64,000 nt of DNA from Spinellus fusiger (lineage: Eukaryota; Mucoromycota; Mucoromycetes; Mucorales; Phycomycetaceae). Location: positions 186,001 to 250,000 of the forward strand of contig JALLLS010000050.1 in NCBI GenBank assembly GCA_025094145.1, given 5' to 3'. Made by a program: the position numbers and the translations under genes. How positions within the stretch are numbered: the stretch's first letter is position 1; the number at the start of each line of letters is the position of its first letter. Of this stretch, positions 1 through 11,041 are shown one piece after another. Below the pieces are notes generated by a model that saw only the letters and a program-made list of their open reading frames with translations, was not told the origin of the DNA and searched no databases.

Positions 1-206
1 TCATATTTTATTATATCGCCACATCGAAAGTGGTTTGCTCCGGGATTCAGATATCTACAGGTAAATCTACATAGTTTTTATTTATTTAAAATCTAACATG
101 AATACGTTTCAATATATTTTCACACCTTTTCAAATCGATGTGTCATTTCTTAAACAATTGTGTTTCGATTATTTCCTTTTATATCCTAAAGACCTCCTGG
201 TGTGTA
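1..206 (+). mobile_element. Right end of a Fanzor-type element (body lies left of the window)
   Basis: About 200 bp aligning along its length with 20241-20436, the flank directly downstream of a recognisable Fanzor C-terminus. Shared blocks include ctccgggattcagatat, cttaaacaattg and the terminal aagacctcctggtgtgta at 189-206. A small hairpin (ccac / gtgg) sits near 20-34. Seen: the repeat. Inferred: that the protein-coding part lies off the left edge. It could be a solo remnant instead. Confidence 0.65.
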
Positions 207-885
207 GTTCATCACCATGATCATAAACTACTTTTGAGTTATTATTATCATTTTCATTACAAGAAGTCCACCATCTTCTTAATGAATAAAAATAGTTATT
301 CAGGATTACAATAAAAGAGTCAAGACAGTAACCTGAGATTCCTAATAATACATTTAAGGCTCAAAGGCTCACTTGATCCAGTATTCACACATTTTAAGTA
401 GCATAAAGAAAAAGAGAAAGAGTTGGTATAGGATTATATCATTTATTATTATACTTTGGGTGAACTTTGAATAAAGGAGCATTTATAATCACCCAAAAAT
501 AGATAAGAAATCTTCTCCATAAAATGGTATAACATCTATGCATAAGGCTAAACTATAGATCAATATACATCTCATACTATTGTATAGACTATGAAGATAA
601 TTCTTTTTTCTTTTCTTTTTTGAAAAACTTATCGTAAAAAGAGGAAGATCCGATTCCTTTAAAATCAGCCCTCTATGGCACAAGAAAATGTGAACATTGT
701 CAATACCTAGAGAATTTGTATCCAAAGAGAATTTATAATACCAAAATAATAACTTTGTAAATATTGTTTTTAACAATAGTGTTGTATTAAGAAATGTTTG
801 TATTTATCATTCATCTTTATTGAAAAACTCTGATGATTTAAGATTCAGTAGCGTTTTAAATCTTAGTCAAGTTGTAAATGTACAA
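207..885. other. Gene-free AT-rich stretch
   Basis: No supported gene. A 95-codon minus-strand open frame at 489-776 is of random composition and has no recognisable domain. No RNA gene or clear repeat was seen. Confidence 0.5.
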
Positions 886-1062
886 ATTCAACATCCATTA
901 GCTAGCCCTGATCTGAACCCTATAGAGTTTCTTTGAGGGCTTTAATCTGAATGGTAAGTAAGAAAATAGTCTTACTATTGAAGATCGATACGTTGAATGT
1001 TTTTTATTGTGAGTGGAAGAAGATGCTTATTGTGAGCGAGGGATTAAGAAAACCGGTTGTCT
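886..1062 (+). pseudogene. Tc1-type transposase C-terminal scrap
   Basis: The plus strand reads ASPDLNPIEFL followed by a stop, the signature block holding the third catalytic acidic residue of Tc1/mariner transposases. It is followed by fragments such as EWKK that resemble the tail of the protein. Stops and frame changes throughout show it is dead. No D1 or D2 motif and no terminal repeat could be found around it. Its sequence differs from the IS630-like element just downstream, so it is a separate, older insertion. Confidence 0.6.
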
Positions 1063-1344
1063 GGTCATAATGTTAGATAGAAATGAATGTGTTGTTTTTA
1101 TTGTAGCTTATCTTTAATGAATTGTTCTTATAATTTTGAATAGAATAGCTTATTATTTTATTAGCTTATGAATAATAATTGTATATTAATATATTCTATT
1201 CTGTTTTTAGTATAATAAGTTTAATAGACAATAGACTATTTTAGTATATTAGTGCTATTTTACTTGCTACAAATGACATGTTTCAGTGTGATTTCAACAA
1301 ATAAAACAACTCTAAGAAATTATTTTAACTAATCTACTAGACAT
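1063..1344. other. AT-rich spacer before TIR element copy 1
   Basis: Very AT-rich, with runs of ttaatatattc type. No gene or RNA recognised. It ends at the TA target site at 1345-1346. Confidence 0.4.
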
Positions 1345-1346
1345 TA

Positions 1347-1391
1347 CACCTTTTTCGGAAAGTATTCGCACAACCTCAGAAAAAAATCGCA
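1347..1391 (+). repeat. Left terminal inverted repeat of copy 1
   Basis: Begins cacctttttcggaaag at the TA site and is matched in inverse orientation by 2776-2820. Inside it lie further gcacac/gcacaa motifs that may be transposase binding sites (inference). Confidence 0.9.
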
Positions 1392-1462
1392 TACATTTTT
1401 TTTCACTTTTTGCACACTTTCTAAGAAAAATTGCACACTTTTCGAAATACTATTTTTCAACA

Positions 1463-2711
1463 ATGAGCTTACAAATTTACTATGAAGATGGACAGGGAAA
1501 TACTATCGATGAATCGGGCAATGAGCCCATATTGATGGATGTAGATAAAGAATCTTTTCCTCTTCAAAACATCGTAGACTACAGTACTTACTTGGACTTA
1601 AAACCACCCGAGAAGCCTCAGCCAAAACCCAAGGCCACCAAAAAGGATACAACGTCTACTCCAAGCACCTGTGTCTTACTACAAGAAACATGGTGATGAT
1701 GTTAAAGGTCACTTTTTTCATCTGGTTTATGAACTAGATATGACTGCAAGTAAAGCAGCTAAGCAGTTGAGTATTGCTCGTCGAACCGCATACGACTGGC
1801 TTGAAAGAGATCAGGAGCAAATCATGCAAAATATGAACAGAGATCTCAAAGTTGAGCCAGTAGAGACCCCAAAAATGGGCCGACCAGCATTATTAAATGA
1901 AGACCATAAGGAACATCTTTCTGAAAAGTTCAAAGACTTGAAAGTTGCCAAGACAACGGTTTACATCTTTATGACAGAAAAGTGTGCCTTGTCATTTAAG
2001 AAAGTACACCTTTATTCAAAGGAAAGAAACTCGCCTGAGAGTATTGAGAAAAGATTTGACTGGGTTATCAGATGGAACCAAACAGACATGGATTACAATA
2101 GTAACTGTGTGTTTATTGATGAGTCCGCTTTTCATATAAATCTGAAAAGAACCATGGCTTGGTCGAAGAAAGGAACCAGAGCAGAGGTTGTTCAGCCCAC
2201 AACAAGAGCAAAAACAACAACAATTTTGGGAGCTATATCTTCTCGTGGCATTATTAATGTTAAAGTAAGAGTGCCTTATACTTCTTCACCAAGAAAAAGA
2301 AAAGCAAACGGAACAATCAAAATGCAGAAAACTACTGGAACAGTTACTGGTCATTACTTTAACTTTATTGCAAGCACTTTGGATGTTTTGGATCTTTACA
2401 ATGAATTTAAAGGACATTATATAATAATGGATAATGCACCTATCTACACAACTGAAAGTATTAGCAGACTTATTGAAAGTCGTGGCTATGGATGTGTATA
2501 CCTTCTACCCTACTCTCCTGAGCTTAACCCCATTGAGCAATTTTGGTCCATTGCGAAGAGTAAGCTTAAAAGAGAAAAGTTCTTAGAAAATGAGATGTTA
2601 AACATGAGAATCACTGAAGCATGTAGCAATGTTCTTATCAGTGATCTTAAGGGATTTTTTCGTTGCTCTTCTTCGAAATTTAAAACATGTTTAAGTAGAC
2701 ATACCCTTTAA
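1463..2711 (+). pseudogene. DD34E transposase of copy 1, one frameshift
   Basis: Starts MSLQIYYEDG. After an N-terminal acidic/proline region, a helix-turn-helix segment (SKAAKQLSIARRTAYDWL) is followed by the catalytic blocks VFIDESAFH (first Asp), IIMDNAPIY (second Asp) and PELNPIEQFW (Glu). There are 34 residues between the second Asp and the Glu, hence DD34E. The frame breaks near 1663-1670, where an extra adenine compared with copy 2 (ccaagcacc against ccagcacc) moves the reading frame. The main catalytic frame is open from 1671 to the stop at 2709-2711. Copy 2 is intact at this spot but broken elsewhere. The protein would cut at the TIRs and paste the element into TA sites. Confidence 0.9.
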
Positions 2712-2775
2712 TAAATTTCCCACATTTTGTGCAAAAAGAATTTATGAAATTGTGCAAAAAGTAAAATATAAAGTG

Positions 2776-2820
2776 TGCGATTTTTTTCTGAGGTTGTGCG
2801 AATACTTTCCGAAAAAGGTG
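2776..2820 (-). repeat. Right terminal inverted repeat of copy 1
   Basis: Inverted match to 1347-1391, ending gaaaaaggtg and followed by TA. Upstream, 2730-2775 carries gtgcaaaaag and gtgtgcga motifs that repeat those of the left arm. Confidence 0.9.
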
Positions 2821-2822
2821 TA

Positions 2823-3344
2823 TAATATCTTTTATATGACGAAATCCAATAAGACACATTTTATCACTTTTTAGGTAGTTTACCTATATCATGGGTTTCT
2901 TTCAGTTAGTCAATTGAGGCTCCAGTGATAACTAGGGAGGAGAAGTAATAATAAGTCAGGAGGCTTAGACCTCTTATTGGTTCTAATAGTATCATTTGTG
3001 TTATGCCTTCTTTTGTTATATCTACAGAAGTGCTCTGTGTGAGTGCTATTGTCCCTTAGAGACAATAAGATATGTATAAAGTATAATGTAGCAGCGAGAT
3101 CACAATTTTAAAGCTTCAATGTCTCGTCTTTTGTACACTTTTGGTGTGAGCACCTATTTGAAGGGAGAAAATGAGTCTTTTTATATAAATCCACACTCAA
3201 TTGAATTTAATACTTTTGAAGATTGATTTCAGGATGAAATATTTAGGACATATTCAGCATCAAATAAAACACTTTACATTTGATCTAGAACCTCAAGACC
3301 TTAACACACCAAAGCCCAAAATCTTTATTTATCGAGAATAGAAA
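2823..3344. other. Gene-free stretch
   Basis: No supported coding region or RNA. It may include the degraded outer part of the Tc1 fossil that follows, but no terminal repeat was recognised. Confidence 0.4.
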
Positions 3345-4180
3345 AATAATAATGCAGTTAATATTCTATATGGCCTCGTTTAGCATCAATGACAGCTACC
3401 ACCATCTTCTTGTAACTGAAATTCTTCGTTCTCTTTCTGATGCAATTACATGCACCAACGATGAAACTTATAAGCTAAAATATTGATATATCTGTCTTGG
3501 TTTACAATACCATCAACAAAGACTCATAGGCCAAATCCACCCATCCTTAATCAGCACCAAAGCATGACCCCATCGCCACCAAACTTCGTTTTTGGAGCAA
3601 TAGGATTAGAATCCTAATGTTTTCTAACTTTTCTGATGACAAATGCACCTCTATCATTCTCTTCCATGGTGTACCTTGACTCATCAGACCAGATAACACC
3701 TCTTTACTGATCACTCGTCCAACTGACATATTCTTTAGCCCAACAAGGCTGTTTCTCCTTGTGTTCTTCAGTTGAGGCTGGCTTGTGATCTACAGAAAAA
3801 GATCCAAACACTAACTGATTGTAGTAGCTGATAATGGTGTTTCTACATACATCCACCTGAATATTCAATATTTCCAATTTCAGCTGATTCTATGAGGCAA
3901 ATGGGTCCTTTCTAATGACCTTTTCTAGGTGTATGAGGTCCCTCTCACTGGCCTTTTTATGTTTTTTATGACTCTTTAAACACAATGGTGACCCACGTTC
4001 CTTGATGTTTCTGATACTATTCTAAACCATGAACTTTTTCATCCCAACTACACTCACAATGACAGTCAACTTTAATCCAGCCTTCAGCAGGTAATAAATG
4101 CCCCATCATCTTTTATCTTCTGCCTTGTTCTATTCTCCACGAATTTGAGTTTCTGACTATCTTTCTGACATGTAGTGTTG
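3345..4180 (-). pseudogene. Tc1-type transposase fossil, internally deleted
   Basis: On the minus strand the region reads GVIWSDESRYTMEENDR, with the Tc1 first-Asp block (WSDES), then KFGGDGVMLWC and YINILAYK. It then jumps directly to MVVAVIDAKRGHIEY, which matches the C-terminal end of Tc1 transposases. The segment that should contain the second Asp and the DLNPIE block is missing, so there is a deletion of the catalytic centre besides several stops. It differs in sequence from the Tc1 relic at 39-40 kb. Confidence 0.75.
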
Positions 4181-5153
4181 GCTTAACACTATTTAGAAAG
4201 AAAAAAAGTTTTATACAAAACAAGTATTTTTTTTTATTATTAAAATTTAGGCAATTATTAAATTCAATTGGGTGTGGCTATATAAGATCTGAGGCAACAG
4301 CATCCTACACACCACTTAGTATATCTCTTCTCAGCATATCTGGTTAATAAATAAGCTACTGTTAAGAATAATAAGCAAAAGGAGTGCTTGGTAAAATTAA
4401 AGGTATATTTGTCAAAGATAAGACTGTCTAGCTGGTTTCCATCTTATATACTTTTTCCCCTATGCCTCGGGGGGTAACTTTTCTATCTAATACTTATGTC
4501 CATATGATCTACTACTATGGGTCCTCAATGGAGCCAAGACTGTCACTGTTCTTATTTTCCAACATTACGAATGTTTTTTTGATTTAGAGGCTTATATATT
4601 AATTTCATTATGATAAACTAATATTACTGTATTATCATTATCACAAACCCAAATCATCGTATGTTGATGGTAGAATTATAAGTGTAAACATCTACACAGA
4701 CTTCCTTCAATAGGCATTAAATGTATATAGTTATTCTTCTATCTTTTTATTATTTTATTGAATAATAAAAACAAAAATATATTATTAATACTATTAAATA
4801 TCGAATCAGCCAGAAAACTATAAAAGAATCATTGATAAACAGATACTCTTTCTATGGAAAGTGAGGCTCTTCACGAGTGTCAAGAATATTATTCAGAGTC
4901 AGACGCTTAGATTCTATTTACAGTGCAAAAAGTCACACTGCGTCCGTTTATTGCATTATTAGTGCTTATAGAAAAAATAAAAAAATGACCCTTTTCCAGC
5001 ACTGATACACTACAATGAAAAGAGGCATAGAAGATACTTCACAAGGTAGAGAGAAAAAAAGGGTTAATTCAAAAGATAACTAACAATGAGTGGCTTTCTC
5101 ACTATAATGTACTCAACTTACTATTGTAAAAAGAGCATACTCCACAGCGCGAC
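4181..5153. other. Gene-free stretch with a short dispersed repeat
   Basis: Holds a roughly 67-bp segment (4281-4347, caacagcatcc...tatctcttctcag) that recurs at 28976-29042. The rest is AT-rich with no gene seen. The last 150 bp should be the promoter of the coiled-coil gene. Confidence 0.45.
4281..4347 (+). repeat. Short dispersed repeat, copy 1
   Basis: Aligns with 28976-29042 in the same orientation, with shared words aacagcatcct and tatctcttctca and scattered substitutions. The second copy lies just beside a Helitron helicase relic, so the sequence may be part of a Helitron; this is inference. Confidence 0.5.
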
Positions 5154-7657
5154 ATGAGACCTTACTATAGTAGCAGCAGAAGAAAAGGTATTATTCAACC
5201 TACAGCAGACATAATAAGACCATCGTATATGTTATAGCAAGAAAATCGTTTGCTAGTGCTCCCGGTGAAGACGATCTTGCTTCTGTCATTTCTCAAGTCA
5301 ATGAGATTGTAGCTGATGGCCAAGAAGCAGAGAAAAAAGCATGGCGTTTAACACTCGAGCGCAATAAGATAGAACGAAAGATGAAAGATCTTTCTTGTTA
5401 TCATGGGGCACAGATCAGTGCTCTTATTACTAGAATCGAGGAACTTTCTCACCAATCGAAGAATCAAAACGACCATCTCTCCGATACATCTCGAAATCTA
5501 TCTGTAGACACTATAAGTTTAAAGGGCAATGGGGACAGGGCCTACTCGATAGATGTAAACTACCTTCAACAGCAAATAGCTCGAAATATGACAGAAATTG
5601 AACGGCTAGAGAAAGAATTAGAAACAATGAATGATACTAGTCAGTCTCATATTTCCCAGCTGAAAGCCAGAGTTATGACACAAGAAGCTACTATCAGAGA
5701 TCTCAGACGAGGAATCAATGAAGATCAAGGTGAGGACTTTCTCTCTTATATATATATTCTATATTTATTCATAAGAATATTGACTAGAAGTAAATGAATA
5801 GATGTATTGAAAGAAAGCAATACAATCATCGAGCATTTAGAGGCACAACTTTTAGATGCTAAAAACAGAGTGGAGGCAATGACTGAACTGGAAAAGGGTC
5901 TTTTAGTAAAAGATGAAGAAATTATGCAGCTGAAGACTCTAAAAGATGAACAAAGAATTCATATTCACTCATTGAATCAGTTATTGAATTCTAGTCGCAA
6001 TAATGCCAGTCGAGTCGCTGAACTTGAAGAAGAGGTGGTCGCTAAGGATAACAAGATAGATGAGTACCAAATCACCATTAACGAATTGAATGAAGAACTA
6101 TCAAATGCTAATGAAAAAGAGTTGGAGATATCTCAACTTGAGAAAGACATTACTTCCAGAGATAGAAAAATTGAAGAATATCGGGCTACTGTAAGCGAAT
6201 TAAAACATGAAATATCAGATGCTAGTAGCAAAGACTTGCTCATAGCTGAGCTTAAAAACGAGATATCTTCCAGAGATAGAACGATTGAAGCGTATAAGGC
6301 TACTATAGACGAGATGAATGAAGAGCTATTGGATATTGGTGAGAGAAACCAAGTGATAGGCGAGCTTGAGGATGAAATAGATACCAAGAATAAAAGAATG
6401 GAAGAATATCAGGCTGTCATCAAAAACCTAAGAGAAGATTTATCCACTGCCAATGAAAATGAAAAAGTCATAGCAGAACTTGAAAAAGAAATATCTACTG
6501 CTAAAAATAACGCTTTGCTTATAGCAGAACTTGAGGAGGAAATCTCTGTCAAAGATAGTGAAGTCAAAGAATGCCAAGCTATGATAAATCAATTAAGGCA
6601 AAACTTGGCATCAGCTAGTGAAAAAGACTTACTTATCACTGAACTCGAAGATGAAATCGCTAGCAGAATAAGTCACGCAGAAGAGTTTCAAAAAGCTATC
6701 AAGTTAAATGAATATCAGATGGAACAAATTATAAAAAGTCATGAATCCCATGATAAAATACGCAACGAAAAAGGAGAAGCATTAAGAAAGAAAATAGAAG
6801 AATATGCTGATAAATTGGAAGATGCTGCTCAACACATAAAGTATTTGGAGTCGCAGATGGATAGCCAAAATGTTGCAATGGCTACAGCAAATTCAAGAAG
6901 TGTTCAACTTCAGGATCAGATAAAAGAGAAAGAAAAGGAAGTTGCTCATTTGAAACACACAATTACTGAAAACAATCAAGCTCAAAGTGATATAGATAGA
7001 ATGCAGTCCAATTTTAACATGAAAATGGAAGATATCAACAAGAAACTCTACCTAAAGGACAGAGAGATCAGTGACTATCAATGTACCACAGCAAAACAAA
7101 ACAAGGAGATTGAAGAGCTAAAGTTAACTTACAATGGTATTATGAGTAAGCTCCACTCTACAGCACAGGAATTGAAAGAGAGTTGGGATACTATTGCATT
7201 ATTAAAACAAGAAAATGAAGATGCAATAGATGCTAATACAAGAGTAGAGCAGCGTCTTGAGCGTATCGGAAAACTTGAAAAAACTGTCAGAATAATCACA
7301 GAGCAGCTTCAGATTGCATCCAACGAAAGAAAAGCTACTGAAGGAGAGTACTCAGCTATGAGTGAACGATTTTCCAAAGCAACACAAAGAGCAGAAAGGG
7401 CAGAGCTTGATCTAGAAGAAGATAGGAAGTCTACAAGACATCAATTGGAGAAGTTGGAGATGGAAAATAAAAAACTTAGTGCCAAGGTTGATCAGCTGAA
7501 AGACAATTGTTCAGCAGAGCACTCCCGGTGGAAAGAAACAGACACTTCTCTTAAAGAAACAAAAAACAAACTGGCAAGAATGACATCTGAATACAAGCGA
7601 CTCGAGGAAACCCTCATTCTGCTTCAAAAGTATTCAAAAGATGCACTTGAGAAATAG
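5154..7657 (+). CDS. Long coiled-coil protein, 793 aa, function unknown
   Basis: Three exons fit in phase: 5154-5187, 5238-5729 and 5802-7657 (introns of 50 and 72 nt), giving 793 aa from MRPYYSSSRRK. The start was chosen because this short exon joins the long open frame exactly; the small intron has GT and TAG borders. After a basic N-terminus of about 20 residues the protein is almost wholly heptad-like coiled coil, rich in Glu, Lys, Leu and Ile. The centre holds about five degenerate repeats of 37-38 residues (core IAELEKEISSRD). No motor, zinc finger, membrane segment or other globular domain is visible. It resembles golgin, kinesin-tail or spindle-type scaffolds only in composition, so a structural or tethering role is a guess. 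Confidence 0.85.
6014..6680 (+). repeat. Intragenic tandem repeats, about 111-114 bp unit
   Basis: Encodes about five imperfect copies of a 37-38 residue coiled-coil unit (AELEEEV, AELKNEI, AELEKEI, AELEEEI, TELEDEI starts). The repeats keep the reading frame and lie wholly in the third exon of the coiled-coil gene. Confidence 0.75.
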
Positions 7658-8619
7658 TTAGTGAATCCATTCTTCTTTTTTTTTATCATTACCATTTTAT
7701 ATACATTATACGACCATCCAAATTTTGCAGACAAATTACCATAAGAAAAAGTGAAAATAGCATATTGTATCTAAACTAACTGTAAGGAACATTAACTCCT
7801 CTTAGTATTCTTGAAGACAGAAATTATTAATTGCATACCATATTAAGAATAGACTACCAGACTTACTTTGTGGACTATAATTTACATATGTCTATTGAGC
7901 TACAGATATCATTAGATTGAGACAGCTTTAGCTGTTATTATAATATATGGTTATGCATTGAACCAATTTAGAGTCCATTCTTTCCTTATAGATAAATATT
8001 TCTTTTGTTTTATATAAATAGTCTCTTGACGTTCTAGTATATGTATTAACAAAATGCAGTCTTGTTACATTTATTAATTTTCTTTTCTCGTGCAATAGTA
8101 CACTATCCGATTTTAACTAAAACTAAATCCTACTTTATTTGAAGGTGTGAATAAGAATGGAGATGGCTATTTAGTCTTTAGTTCTCTTCTTCTTTAAATA
8201 CTGTGCTATAACCTTGTAACATCCTTCTAAAAGACCATACAATCAATTAATGCTATATTCTAATTATATAAATTATGATAAAGATGCTGTTATTTGAACC
8301 GTAAAATATCTCAATTCCTATGTATTCCCTCAAAAAAAATTACTTGTGTTTTTTGGCCAAGTCAATATATTCATCAAAATACAGCCTTTTTATTAGAGAA
8401 TCCATACTCGGAAATCATTGTTATGTAATGATAAGTCTGTATGAGGTCCATCATACTTTCCTAAGTCCAGGGAAGTGGCTTCTACTCTAGCATATAAAAT
8501 ACTTGACAACTACAACCTCTGTGTAAGTTTGAGTTGGAATCTTAATGTTTATATCGTAATTGGGTTTTTGGAATAAATCAATTACTTGCCTCTTTCCCAC
8601 TGTCATTTCGCTTTTGATT
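7658..8619. other. Gene-free stretch
   Basis: 3' flank of the coiled-coil gene, very AT-rich. No coding region, RNA gene or recognisable repeat seen. Confidence 0.45.
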
Positions 8620-10285
8620 ATTATTATTTTGCTGAAACATTATCAATGCACTCAAATATAACATTTGGATCCTCGGTGCTAGTTCTTATCTCTCGTTTCA
8701 TAAGAGACTGTGCACCTTCAACCCTGGAAGGTGTGGAGTTGAAGTGCAATATTCTGTTGGTCCAAGCAGATATAAATCCATATGAATATACAAATTTAAT
8801 TATTTTGAAAGAATTATTTTCTTTTCAAGTTAAATACATGCAAGTGAACAAATCTTTCTTTGTAAATAAGCCATGTTGAATCTATATACTGCATAAAGTT
8901 GCTTGGATCGTAAAGCTTTCCGCTACTGTTAGTGCCTAGCTCTAGCAACTTATTCTTGAACTCTTTTAACCTTTCGTTGTAGTTCATTTCTTTCTAAGAG
9001 TATCTATTAATAATACTCCATTCTCTTTGAATTTCGTCACTCCTTTCCTTATCAATCCCAGGAAAACATTTCATGAGGCTGGATAAAACATTCATAGACA
9101 TTCACCATCGACATAGTAACTGAGTGGCCTGGGTAAGAACTTCTTCCAAGACATTCATCGGTGCCAGCTCACAGTCCATTACCATAACTTTGGGATAATG
9201 CTTCTCAAGAAAACAAAATAGTCTCATCTGGCTTAGAATCCAAGTGTAATCAGCTACTTTCTCGTTTATGATGAAGACAACGCCAAGAATAAATCTACAG
9301 TTCGGGTTTATAATACCAACTACTTGTACCATTGGCATTTTGTAATGATTTATTTTGTAGGTAGTATCAATCACAAGAACAGTTGAGTATCTTTCAAAAA
9401 GCTTCACGGAGTCTTTGTAGCAAAGAAAAAGACTAGTTAACTTTCCTGAAGTTGTATTATGTTTTAACTCGTAGTAATAGTTTCCATTTTCATTCAACTT
9501 ACCAACAAAGGAATGAACTGGAAGCTTGTTGTTCAATTCATCTTCTCTATGCTTTCTAATTGCATTGTGTATGGCTCCCTTATCGATTGATTTACCTATA
9601 TTTTGTTTTTGCATCAAGGCAGTCATCTTCTGATCTTCTATCGAGCGTCTACGCAATGAATGACTGTTATACTCTTCTTTTGTTGGCATGTGCTTGTGAG
9701 TACCGTTTCTCACTGCAATAGAAAACTGTCCTTCCTTGCGACCAATATACCAACTGAACGGACAGTCAATTCTTTTGGATCTACCAGAACAGTGCTGTTT
9801 ATCAGAAGACTTTAGGTAAATCATAGGACTGATGGGATTTCCTCCCTTATCACAGATCAACTCACAATTTCTGAGAGAACCTTTTCCATCAGGTTCTAAT
9901 CTTTTTAACAAATTCAAATGTGTTGATTTGCAAAAGAATAAGCAGATTCAAGTGCCAATTCAAATGTTCTAAATGAACCGAGATTTGAAGATGATTCCAT
10001 AGTAAATGACGCATTAACAAAATCTCCATTTTTATTATATTCATAGCATTCATCGGTATTGCTTTCTGTTTCAGATATTTCATCATTCTCCCGAAGATCA
10101 TACTATGATAATACTTTTGCCAAATATATCATCGTTTATATCAGCTTAAGCAGTCTTTGAATCAAGCTGTATTTCTTTGATATCTTGATTGACACGGTTT
10201 ATCCAATACTGGAGCTCGTGATCACTATTTGCGAAATCGTCATTAGTAGGTAATTCTTCTGTGTCAGATATGATAGAGTTATGCA
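8620..10285 (-). pseudogene. MULE (FAR1-like Mutator) transposase relic
   Basis: Read on the minus strand from about 10285. An N-terminal part (ETESNTDECYEYNKNGDF, FRTFELALESAYSFANQ) and a FAR1-type zinc-chelating region lead into an open stretch at 9917-9102. That stretch holds the MULE domain: VLVIDTTYKINHYKMPMVQ with the first catalytic Asp and KVMVMDCELAPM with the second. It then continues as DSTWLIYKERFVHLHVF and TPSRVEGAQSLMKREIRTST, the conserved SRVE block of this family. There is a frameshift near 9920, in-frame stops near 10150 and 8975, and several other breaks. A plus-strand open frame at 8586-8879 is only its shadow. No terminal inverted repeats were identified. Confidence 0.85.
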
Positions 10286-11041
10286 ATAAAAAAGAATATG
10301 AACCAACAATAATAAAACAATACCAATCTTATATTTCCACGCCTAATATAATATGCTATTAGCTAGATTAATTACTCTATATCATTCGGTTCAGTAATGA
10401 TTGTTCTTTAAAGATTCTACAGATGATAGAGTTAATATTTTAAACTTATACTTCAAAAAAGGCTATTTTGTTGTTTTTGGGCTGCAGATCTAAAATATTG
10501 TCATTTCTATGGCGAATCAGTTCATTTCTTATCTAGGCAATACATTCCCCAAAATATTCTGTGGTTAAATAACAGCACCCATTTAGTATTTAGTATAGAA
10601 GTAGTGTCTGTAGCTGGTCATTATTATAAATCGTTTCCTTCATAAAAACATTGTTTATATGAATGAGCCTTTTTTATACTATTTTGGGTGTGTTTATAAA
10701 TATTCTAGTGTTATAAAAAGTAGTAGACAATAGGAAATGTTTATATTTGATCAACGGAAACAAATGTATCTTTTCTCCACTAGTTCACTTCTCTGTCGGA
10801 ATATTAAATGAGCATATTACATTTCACAAGTCACATTTGATTTCTGCCAATGATTTTAAGTTTATGAGCCATAAGAAGACTGGTAATGGGTTTCATCGTA
10901 GTTTTAATGGAGGACTCACCAAATCTTACTTTCCTTGGCAGAGACTGAATAGGAAAACGGGAAACTGCCAAGACATAAATTACTAGTATTTTAAAGCATC
11001 TCCCTTACTATTTTTCTCTTCTCTGAACTATTGAATTCTCA
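10286..11041. other. Gene-free stretch and PB1-gene promoter
   Basis: AT-rich. A 79-codon plus-strand open frame at 10747-10986 has no recognisable content. The last 60 bases are pyrimidine-rich (cttactatttttctcttctc), as seen before other genes here. Confidence 0.45.

Larger units (their letters stand above)
1347..2820 (+). mobile_element. TIR DNA transposon, Tc1/mariner-IS630 superfamily, copy 1
   Basis: A 1474-bp element flanked by TA dinucleotides (1345-1346 and 2821-2822), the target duplication expected of this superfamily. Both ends start cacctttttcggaaag and are matching inverted repeats for at least 45 bp. It carries one transposase gene reading away from the left end. A second, nearly identical copy lies inverted at 57763-59285. 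The left arm of copy 1 is about 50 bp shorter in its subterminal repeats than copy 2, and the right arm has lost one subterminal unit, so the arms vary in repeat number. High identity between copies suggests recent activity in the genome. Confidence 0.93.

Noticed and set aside
8586..8879. 97-codon plus-strand open frame
   Set aside because: It is the antisense shadow of the C-terminal MULE region, whose minus-strand SRVE block is recognisable.
10925..10976. Inverted repeat cttggcag / ctgccaag upstream of the PB1 gene
   Set aside because: Eight-base arms 30 bp apart are expected by chance at this length; no second copy was found.
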